Below are positions 6,630-12,939 of a stretch of 28,746 bases of DNA, piece by piece. The DNA comes from Nitrososphaeraceae archaeon (lineage in GTDB: Archaea; Thermoproteota; Nitrososphaeria; Nitrososphaerales; Nitrososphaeraceae). Both the position numbers and the translations under genes were made by a program. The stretch is taken from positions 1 through 28,746 of the forward strand of contig JAREAJ010000001.1 of the NCBI GenBank assembly GCA_029240395.1, read 5' to 3'. Position 1 is the stretch's first letter, and every line of letters starts with the position of its first letter. The notes below the pieces were generated by a model that had not been told where the DNA came from, made no database searches, and was given only the letters and a program-made list of their open reading frames with translations.

Positions 6630-6806
6630 TTGGATTCGAGACAAAGGGATGCGGAGATTATCAGCGAAATCCTGCTTAAGGCAGCCAGTGAGCCAGAATT
6701 CAGAAATTCATTGATAAAGGAACCGACCACGGTGCTGCAGGAATACAACCTCTCTGAAGAGGCCAAGGCAATAATAAAGACCAGTATTATAGACCTGACA
6801 CAATAG
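6630..6806 (+). CDS. NHLP/Os1348-like small peptide, candidate YcaO-TfuA substrate
   Basis: The 58-residue product resembles the leader domain of NHLP-clan RiPP precursors (nitrile hydratase leader peptide, Os1348-type): AASEPEFRNSLIKEPTTVL, then QEYNLSEEAKAII. The family pattern is a helix, (D/E)PEFR, two residues, L, two residues, (D/E)P, then L-x-x-(Y/F)-x-L-(T/S)-x-E-E. This match is by eye. The segment after it is only about 11 residues (TSIIDLTQ at the end) with no Gly-Gly or Cys, so either the core is very short or the domain itself is a small modified protein. A start at TTG 6618 would add four residues (including Cys) but precedes the expected transcription start. It is divergent from YcaO-TfuA with a 91-base intergenic region, which suggests a functional link. 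An imperfect hairpin GCGCCCTTGGTGCGC at 6872-6886 may end the transcript. Confidence 0.65.
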   Translation: MDSRQRDAEIISEILLKAASEPEFRNSLIKEPTTVLQEYNLSEEAKAIIKTSIIDLTQ

Positions 6807-6927
6807 GAGTCCTTGGGTAGTAAACTCTGCCTTAATGGGTAGGCAACGCTGTTAGAACGGGAAACAAATGGCGCCCTTGGTGCGCTAGCCTTTACTTATG
6901 CGCCTGGCGAATAAAATCAATGCAATG

Positions 6928-7440
6928 TCAAATCCTGAGAGAAAGTTTGTTAGTCTTAGCTCTAAGCTCACATGATGGGGTATAGTTATGCTTCCCCCAC
7001 CAAATTCTAATCTGGGCATATACTTCCTGTACGTTGGTGTCAAACTGGGAAGTATCTATTGTTAGTTCTTTCTCTACATCAAATAACAATGATCTTGCTT
7101 CTTCTACATCGGACGGATAAAACGTTGCATCATCTTTCATAATGAATATCCATATACGATATGGGAGTTTTGGATTCCTCGTCCAGAATAGCGAAGCCTT
7201 GTGAAAGCTGCTCAGCTGAGCCAGTTTTTTCCTATTAGACTTTAATTCTATATCTATTTTTATCCTAAATAGATTGTCGTGCAGGTTATAAGCTCTCTCC
7301 CAGCCTCTTTGGTCAAAAGCTCGTCTGATCTCGCCGTCAATGTTGAAAATAATTCGGAAACGCATTTGGTCCCCATGTTTTAGTTCCATTTGAGGAGCGG
7401 TTAGCTTGGCGTTTTTGATTTTATTACGGTTATCTGACAA
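6928..7440 (-). CDS. Conserved-looking hypothetical protein (170 aa)
   Basis: No family recognised. The 170 residues are soluble, mixed alpha/beta in appearance, with several aromatic-rich strands (RFRIIFNIDGE, YRIWIFIMKDD, VYAQIRIWWGKHNY) and a single Cys near the C-terminus. There is no signal peptide or membrane segment. The start is TTG at 7440; a TATA element at 7461-7470, read on the complement as GGATATAAAT, sits about 26 bases before it, so the mRNA is probably leaderless. The gene is divergent from rpoL and appears to share that TATA element. It may be a lineage-specific housekeeping gene, given that position, but no role can be stated. Confidence 0.65.
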   Translation of the reverse strand: MSDNRNKIKNAKLTAPQMELKHGDQMRFRIIFNIDGEIRRAFDQRGWERAYNLHDNLFRIKIDIELKSNRKKLAQLSSFHKASLFWTRNPKLPYRIWIFIMKDDATFYPSDVEEARSLLFDVEKELTIDTSQFDTNVQEVYAQIRIWWGKHNYTPSCELRAKTNKLSLRI

Positions 7441-7460
7441 CTATTGTGTATCAAGGTATC

Positions 7461-7470
7461 ATTTATATCC
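7461..7470. promoter_or_regulatory. Bidirectional TATA element between a hypothetical gene and rpoL
   Basis: The sequence ATTTATATCC reads as a TATA box on both strands (TTTATAT and ATATAAA). Its centre is about 30 bases before the ATG of rpoL (7496) and about 26 bases before the TTG of the minus-strand gene (7440). No second TATA-like element is evident in the 55-base interval. Shared use is inferred. Confidence 0.5.
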
Positions 7471-7495
7471 TCAATAAGTAGTTGTTGTCATTACA

Positions 7496-7774
7496 ATGCG
7501 AGCGGAAGTGCTTAGCGCCAAAGAGAACGAGCTCGAATTAAAACTTCAGGATGAAGATATTTCTGTAATGTATATAATTCAGCACGAACTCCTAAAAGAA
7601 AAAGGCGTAGATTTTGCAGGAGTTATACTCAAACATCCTCTAACGAGAGAGTATTTTATCCGAGTGGTGACAAGAAAAAGAGACCCATTTGAGGTCATCC
7701 AGGAGGCAAGCGCTAAAGCATCTGAAGTAATGAAAGAACTTTCGGTTGCCATAAGGCCAACGCTAAGAAAATAA
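7496..7774 (+). CDS. rpoL: DNA-directed RNA polymerase subunit L (Rpo11)
   Basis: The 92 residues match the archaeal/eukaryotic L/Rpb11/AC19 subunit: LELKLQDEDISVMYIIQHEL near the start, then a VDFAGVILKHPLTREYFIRV segment and a C-terminal helix rich in Ala, Ser and Glu. In the family, subunit L dimerises with subunit D and helps nucleate RNA polymerase assembly. Length is normal. A TATA element at 7461-7470 gives a message with almost no leader. The gene is followed 14 bases later by the TFS gene, so both are probably cotranscribed; this clustering with transcription factor S and PCNA is common in archaea. Confidence 0.93.
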   Translation: MRAEVLSAKENELELKLQDEDISVMYIIQHELLKEKGVDFAGVILKHPLTREYFIRVVTRKRDPFEVIQEASAKASEVMKELSVAIRPTLRK

Positions 7775-7788
7775 TGTGATGATCTTCC

Positions 7789-8139
7789 ATGAAGTTTTGT
7801 CCTAAATGTGAAACACGTATGAAATCAAAAATCGAGGAGAATATCTTTACTTGCCCTCGGTGTGGATTCTCTTCGGCCAAAGAAAATGAACCACGAGAAA
7901 CTATTCTTGCAAAGGGATCAAGCTCTCCCTACCAGGATAAGAATGTTGGAGGCAGCTCCCTGAAGATTATGGATTCAGCGAAGGGTACGGAAGGGCTTCC
8001 TACGACTGCCATTGATTGTCCAAAATGTGGAAATAAGGATGCGTTTTGGTGGATGCTGCAGACGAGATCTGCTGATGAAGCAACAACACAATTTTATCGA
8101 TGCACAAAGTGTGGACACACCTGGCGGAATTATTCGTGA
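7789..8139 (+). CDS. Transcription factor S (TFS, TFIIS-like)
   Basis: A 116-residue protein with two zinc ribbons. The N-terminal one has Cys4, Cys7, Cys22 and Cys25; the C-terminal one has Cys77, Cys80, Cys105 and Cys108. Between the latter pairs, RSADE contains the acidic pair Asp96-Glu97 that stimulates RNA cleavage by backtracked RNA polymerase. This is the archaeal elongation factor TFS, related to TFIIS and to Rpb9/RpoM. The intact acidic pair argues for TFS rather than a pure Rpb9-type subunit. The linker is somewhat long and Ser/Gly-rich. It lies 14 bases after rpoL, in the same probable operon. Confidence is high. Confidence 0.93.
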   Translation: MKFCPKCETRMKSKIEENIFTCPRCGFSSAKENEPRETILAKGSSSPYQDKNVGGSSLKIMDSAKGTEGLPTTAIDCPKCGNKDAFWWMLQTRSADEATTQFYRCTKCGHTWRNYS

Positions 8140-8337
8140 TGTACGTAGTCGATCCAATATGTTCTCATTCCTCGATACATAGCTTTGAAACATCCTTTGG
8201 CGAGCTATAAGCTGTTGCTCAACGATAGTTGACTTTCTCTTGCTTATTTGATGGTCTGTGGAGGGCACAGGTCGGTGCCGTACTATTGTATCGCAATGTT
8301 TAAAGTCTCATCATGTTAGCGTATCCCTGGATCAGCG

Positions 8338-9090
8338 TTGGTATTTGTTGCTAGGACCAAGTCACCTGATGAATGGAAAGCCATTACGTCTGCTATATCG
8401 ACTTTAGTAGATGAGGCGACATTCGAGGCGACCCTTGAGGGTATATCTTTTAGAGGAATGGACCCATCCCATGTTGCGCTCATTGATATACAATGGCCAA
8501 ATTCTTCGTTTGATAGATATGAATGCGATGCTTCTGTCAAATTCGGTGTCAGGGTGGATGAATTCGCTAAATTAATCAGGAGAGGCGACAGGAAGGACAC
8601 TGTTGAGATTACTGTAACCAATGACAGTAAGCTGGTCGTAAAACTTACCAATGGTTATAATAGAGAATACAAAATGAGACTGATTGAAAGCAGCGCATCC
8701 TCCACTCCATTGCCAAAGTTGAATTTTAATTCAAAGATAGTAATGACAGGTGGGGCATTTGACAAAATTCTTTCTGATATACAAGTCGTCTCTGAGTACA
8801 TCTCTCTCCATTCTGACTCAAACAGAGTCAATTTTTCAGGTAAGGGCGATTCAGGTGAAGCGGAAATAATTCTTGAGTCAGGTAGCGAAGGTCTTGAGGA
8901 CCTAGAAGTCAAAGAACAAAGTACGGCGACCTATAGCTTGGACTATTTATCAAAAATAGCTAAGGCAGTAGGTTCTGTTGGATCCACAATTTCTGCCGAA
9001 TATTCAAGTAAGATGCCACTGCGCCTTGAGTTTAGGGTCGCCAACTTGGGGAGAATCCATTTCTACTTAGCGCCTAGGGTCCAGGACTAA
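8338..9090 (+). CDS. pcn: DNA polymerase sliding clamp (PCNA)
   Basis: The 250-residue product is a PCNA of usual length with two similar halves. Recognisable segments are DEWKAITSAISTLVDEATFEATLEGISFRGMDPSHVALID (given here in parts 8-23 and onward), the central linker region around residues 115-130, and the C-terminal APR motif (PLRLEF...LAPR) typical of the family. It encircles DNA and tethers polymerases, FEN1, ligase and others through PIP boxes. The start is TTG at 8338; the frame is closed upstream at 8317, and starting here leaves the expected short N-terminus. A TATA-like GTTTAAAG at 8298-8305 fits a short leader. The gene follows rpoL-tfs after about 200 bases with no other gene. 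A candidate PIP-box partner, Top6B, is in this window. Confidence 0.93.
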   Translation: MVFVARTKSPDEWKAITSAISTLVDEATFEATLEGISFRGMDPSHVALIDIQWPNSSFDRYECDASVKFGVRVDEFAKLIRRGDRKDTVEITVTNDSKLVVKLTNGYNREYKMRLIESSASSTPLPKLNFNSKIVMTGGAFDKILSDIQVVSEYISLHSDSNRVNFSGKGDSGEAEIILESGSEGLEDLEVKEQSTATYSLDYLSKIAKAVGSVGSTISAEYSSKMPLRLEFRVANLGRIHFYLAPRVQD

Positions 9091-9147
9091 TTGTCTTTTA
9101 TTGCAGAATTACAAGACAAGACGGAGCTGCACACCTAAGGAAGCATA

Positions 9148-10569
9148 ATGCGCGTAGTAATGAAGTTCGGCGGAACAGGAATAGATTCCTGTCAAAACCT
9201 CGCGAATCTGACTGACGTCATTTCCAAATATAAAAGAGAAAGAGGCTACGAAATCGTGGCCGTCGTCTCTGCTGTCCGAGGAGTAACTGATTCCATTTTG
9301 GAATTGACGAATGCGATAAATACTCACAAAAGTATATCTATCGATGATTTTCTAAAAAGGCAATCCACTTCCCATTTGGAAATAGTTGGTGGGTGCATCC
9401 ATAATAAGGAACTGAAAAGTCAAGCAATACAAGCTATAACTGGGATTGTTAATGAACTAAAAGAAGTACTTGGAGGGATATTCATACTAAAGGAGGTTAC
9501 CCCGAAATCTCTTGACTATCTTTTATCTTTTGGTGAGAGACTCTCCGCGACGATGCTTTCTTTTGCTTTACGAGATAGGGGAGAGATTACAGAGTATTTG
9601 ACAGGCAAGGAAGCAGGAATTTTGACTGACTCAAACTTTGGGGCAGCCAAACCATTAATGGATACGACGAAGCTAAGGGTTCGCCGCCGAATCGAGTCTT
9701 TGCTTGAGCAAAAGATTACCCCTGTAATAACGGGATTCATAGCCTCAGATCAAAATGGAAATGTCACCACCCTAGGCAGAGGGGGTTCTGACTATACTGC
9801 TACTATAATAGCGGCAAGCATAAATGCAGACGAAGCGTGGCTTTGGACTGACGTTGATGGATTGATGACGGCCGATCCAAGAATCGTAAGAGATGCTCAG
9901 GTCCTCAACCAGGTATCCTTCAGTGAGGCAATGGAGATGGCCTTATTCGGCGCGAAATATATGCACCCCCGTACGCTTGAGCCCGTTGTAGAGTCTGGGA
10001 TACCAATCAGGATCCGAAACATAAGGGACATTTCTAAGGTTGGAACCATGATCTTGCAGAATCCCAGCGATGAATCGAAAAGAATTGTAAAGTCAATTAG
10101 TGCAATTAGAAAGACTGGTTTGATAGATGTAGGTGGCACAGCAATGGCAGGTGCACCGGGAACCGCTGCCAAGATTTTCGAAGCCTTGGCAAAGAAGGAC
10201 ATAAACATAATTATGATTTCTCAAAGCCCTTCTGAATCAAGTATTTCAATGGTACTAAGAAAAAATGATGTGGAAAAAGCTGTAAGCATTCTTGAAATGA
10301 GCCTTTTGGGCCGAGTAATAAAGAAAGTCGAAGTTAACAACAATGTTTCAGTAATTGCAGTCGTAGGCTCCGGGATGCGAGGGATTCAGGGGGTAGCAGC
10401 GAGGATCTTCGGGGCGGTGGCACGAGAGAAAATAAACGTAATTATGATTGCACAAGGGTCGTCTCAACTAAATCTCGCTTTTGTGGTCAGCGACGAAGAC
10501 TGTGAGACTGCGATACAAGCACTGCATAAGGAATTTGATCTTGGACGACATAACCACGAACTTCAATGA
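9148..10569 (+). CDS. lysC: Aspartate kinase
   Basis: The 473-residue protein has the amino-acid kinase fold followed by two ACT domains. Motifs: KFGGT (6-10), the FGERLSA segment, TTLGRGGSDYTA, LWTDVDGLMTADPR, and FGAKYMHPRTLEP. The ACT repeats occupy about 315-390 and 395-465 and begin with similar strands (VGGTAMAGAPG and VGSGMRGIQG). The enzyme phosphorylates aspartate, the first step to threonine, methionine and lysine or diaminopimelate; ACT domains usually bind the inhibiting amino acid. The more usual KFGGTSV is KFGGTGI here. AAGGAAG lies 6-12 bases before the ATG and is a fair Shine-Dalgarno. No other amino acid synthesis gene is adjacent. Confidence 0.93.
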   Translation: MRVVMKFGGTGIDSCQNLANLTDVISKYKRERGYEIVAVVSAVRGVTDSILELTNAINTHKSISIDDFLKRQSTSHLEIVGGCIHNKELKSQAIQAITGIVNELKEVLGGIFILKEVTPKSLDYLLSFGERLSATMLSFALRDRGEITEYLTGKEAGILTDSNFGAAKPLMDTTKLRVRRRIESLLEQKITPVITGFIASDQNGNVTTLGRGGSDYTATIIAASINADEAWLWTDVDGLMTADPRIVRDAQVLNQVSFSEAMEMALFGAKYMHPRTLEPVVESGIPIRIRNIRDISKVGTMILQNPSDESKRIVKSISAIRKTGLIDVGGTAMAGAPGTAAKIFEALAKKDINIIMISQSPSESSISMVLRKNDVEKAVSILEMSLLGRVIKKVEVNNNVSVIAVVGSGMRGIQGVAARIFGAVAREKINVIMIAQGSSQLNLAFVVSDEDCETAIQALHKEFDLGRHNHELQ

Positions 10570-10598
10570 AATCATGCATGACCAAATGAGTTGCAAAC

Positions 10599-10790
10599 AT
10601 GTATAGACGAAATACTCTTATTGATTATATTCTTTCTGAATCTTCGGCTCACTCACCCGAGTGTATAATACTCAGAGAGCGTATTAAGACAAGCAGGTAC
10701 CAGCATTTCTACTTCCATATTGATTCCCCCTTTGTCCTATTAATCACAAAAGAGCGATCTCGTAGGAAATTTATCCGAGACGAAAATTGA
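10599..10790 (+). CDS. Small hypothetical ORF (63 aa)
   Basis: An ATG frame lying between the aspartate kinase and cobJ genes. The product is basic and aromatic, without a recognised domain, cysteine cluster or membrane segment. No clear Shine-Dalgarno or TATA element precedes it. The C-terminal part (YFHIDSPFVLLITKERSRR) has strand-like alternation, so a real gene is possible, but it may be a chance frame. It fills most of an otherwise empty 260-base gap. Confidence 0.28.
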   Translation: MYRRNTLIDYILSESSAHSPECIILRERIKTSRYQHFYFHIDSPFVLLITKERSRRKFIRDEN

Positions 10791-10831
10791 GGAAAAAGAT
10801 AAATTGCATCATCTGATGCTTTGAAAATTAG

Positions 10832-11632
10832 ATGGTAAAAGAGAAGGGCAAACTATATGTAGTTGGTCTAGGACCGGGGCAACATGATCATATGACATTC
10901 AGAGCAAAACAGGCTATAGAAGAAAGTGAGGTTATCATCGGTTACGATACTTACGTCTCATTAATTGAGGGCATCATCAGCGGAAAAGAGGTATATAGAT
11001 ATCCTATGACCCAAGAAGTAGATAGAGCAAATCAGGCAATAGAGCTTGCGCAGAGTGGTAAGGTTGTGTCTCTGGTCTCTTCGGGTGATCCCGGGATCTA
11101 CGGGATGATAGGCCTCATATATGAGATTCTGGCAGAAAAGGATTGGAACAAGGATGTTGGTATTAATGTAGAATGCATTCCTGGTGTATCTTCCCTTAAT
11201 TCCTGCGCAGCTCTGATAGGTTCTCCCTTGATGACGGATTTTGCAGTTGTAAGTATGAGCGACCTTCTAGTACCGTGGGACATAATCACTAAGCGCGTAG
11301 AAGCGGCGGCACTTGGTGACTATGTCACTGTTATCTATAATCCTTCAAGCAAAAAACGCGTACATCAACTGAAGGACACCCGTGATATTTTCCTCAAGTT
11401 TCGGAAACCAAGTACCCCGATCGCGATCGTCAAAGGAGCCTACAGGGATAGTCAGTCCATTGTTATAACAACACTAGATAAGATGCTTGATTATCCTGAC
11501 ATGCTTGGGATGATAACTACAGTAATAGTTGGGAATTCCTCCACCTTTAACTTTAAAGGAATGATGATAAATCCTCGAGGATATCGATCCAAATATCGAC
11601 TTGTGAAGGAGACCTCTTCAGTGACTGCTTAG
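10832..11632 (+). CDS. cobJ: Precorrin-3B / cobalt-factor III C17-methyltransferase
   Basis: The 266 residues match the tetrapyrrole methylase fold of the CobJ/CbiH type: GLGPG near residue 12, a YDTYVSLI segment, YPMTQEVDRANQAIELA, SSGDPGIYGM, and the C-terminal VIVGNSST signature. The enzyme methylates C17 and drives ring contraction in cobalamin synthesis; archaea use the anaerobic (early cobalt) route, so the cobalt-factor III form is expected. Ammonia-oxidising archaea make B12, which agrees. A TATA-like AGATAAATT near 10797 lies about 30 bases before the ATG. No other cob/cbi gene is in the window, so the gene stands apart from any cobalamin cluster seen here. Confidence 0.9.
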   Translation: MVKEKGKLYVVGLGPGQHDHMTFRAKQAIEESEVIIGYDTYVSLIEGIISGKEVYRYPMTQEVDRANQAIELAQSGKVVSLVSSGDPGIYGMIGLIYEILAEKDWNKDVGINVECIPGVSSLNSCAALIGSPLMTDFAVVSMSDLLVPWDIITKRVEAAALGDYVTVIYNPSSKKRVHQLKDTRDIFLKFRKPSTPIAIVKGAYRDSQSIVITTLDKMLDYPDMLGMITTVIVGNSSTFNFKGMMINPRGYRSKYRLVKETSSVTA

Positions 11633-11742
11633 CCCTAGTAGAAGGAATAATTCTGCATACATAAGCAATCTGGAGATCGACCGCGTTCGGCGTATTTGAG
11701 TGCAAATATTAGTACTTGATCCACTGAGATAGATACGTCAGC

Positions 11743-12792
11743 TTAACTTATCACGCTAGGTTCTTTCCCCTGGAAATGTTTGCGAACCGGGTCAATTATC
11801 TTATTGATATAGTATGTCGTTGCACTCTTCAGATCAGCTGGATGTAATCGCTTATTGACAAAGTCATGTTCAAGATCGCTATACTTATAGTACGTCATAG
11901 TTCCCCCCCACTTTGATGGCCTTTCAACAACGAATTCTGAATATTGATGAAATATAATGTATCTAACTAAATCAAGTACTGGATTTCCATTTATAATTCC
12001 AGGAGGGCAAAATGCTTTCATTAACTTTTCTGCAACCTCACTTTCACCGTCATGGATTAAGATTGCATTAGCCGGGCTGCTTTTGCTCATTTTGCTCGTT
12101 ATCTTCGTACTTCGTTCCGTGTTATCAGACGGATTAGAAACCGAAGGCTCGGCTAGCCCAGGAAGTAAGTGATGGTGTACAGACACCGGCACTTTCCAAC
12201 CCAGTTTCGGAAACGTCTCACGTGCTAGCATGTGAATTTTACGTTGGTCCATACCTGCGTGAACTATATCCAGATCCATTTCCTTAATGTCTGTACATTG
12301 CATGGGAGGATAAAGAAGCTTAGAAAAGTCAAGATCATCTTTCTCAGATCTGCCCATGATGGTCAAGGATCGGACAATCCGCGGAAGAGTTATTTGCTTG
12401 GTAAACTGGACTAAGCGCTTCCAGTACTCTGGATTGTTTTGGTACAGCTGGCTCCCCGTCACGATACGAACGCCCGGACAAAAGAACCTGAATGCCTCGG
12501 CGTAATAATCGGAAAGCTCACTTATTTTGTTCCAGTTACCTCCAAGTTTATCATTGATATAAGTATGCCAGTCGGCTAAGAAGATAGTGCTATCAATTTG
12601 AGCCTCCACGAAGTCATTAATTTTAAATCCAGTGAGCACTAGACTTCCCAAATGCAAGAGCCCAGAAATTTCAATCCCCATGTAGTGCCTCGGGACTCTG
12701 GATTCTTTCAGAATAGCAATGAGTTCATCCTGTACCACAATCTCCTCAGTGGGCTCTCTGCAAATAAGATCCAGTCTCCGCTCTATATCCAT
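11743..12792 (-). CDS. tyrS: Tyrosyl-tRNA synthetase
   Basis: An archaeal/eukaryotic-type TyrRS of 349 residues. The class I signatures are HLGS (47-50, the HIGH equivalent) and KMSKS (234-238). Tyrosine-pocket features include GIEISG (39-44), the FLADWHTYIN strand, and the YPPMQCTDI...HAGMDQRKIHMLARE block. The protein charges tRNA-Tyr. The frame extends four residues further to a GTG at 12804, but the ATG at 12792 is preferred because it gives the usual start (MDIERR) and a weak TATA-like CTAATAAGG centred near 12825 places transcription start at about 12799. It is divergent from top6B across about 150 bases. Length is typical for archaeal TyrRS, and no extra domain is seen. Confidence 0.93.
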   Translation of the reverse strand: MDIERRLDLICREPTEEIVVQDELIAILKESRVPRHYMGIEISGLLHLGSLVLTGFKINDFVEAQIDSTIFLADWHTYINDKLGGNWNKISELSDYYAEAFRFFCPGVRIVTGSQLYQNNPEYWKRLVQFTKQITLPRIVRSLTIMGRSEKDDLDFSKLLYPPMQCTDIKEMDLDIVHAGMDQRKIHMLARETFPKLGWKVPVSVHHHLLPGLAEPSVSNPSDNTERSTKITSKMSKSSPANAILIHDGESEVAEKLMKAFCPPGIINGNPVLDLVRYIIFHQYSEFVVERPSKWGGTMTYYKYSDLEHDFVNKRLHPADLKSATTYYINKIIDPVRKHFQGKEPSVIS

Positions 12793-12939
12793 TGGCAGCA
12801 GCACTTGGGCTTACAAGTATCCCTTATTAGGTTTACCTTATCTCTGCAACCTTCTCCGAATAAGTATTACCGTGATAAGTACATCTTTACCAACTGAAGC
12901 TTGATTGACTCGGTGTTCAAAAAAACTGACCGTTAAGTC

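Noticed and set aside
12793..12804. GTG 12804 as the tyrS start
   Set aside because: It lies upstream of the transcription start predicted from the nearest TATA-like element; the ATG at 12792 gives the family-like N-terminus.
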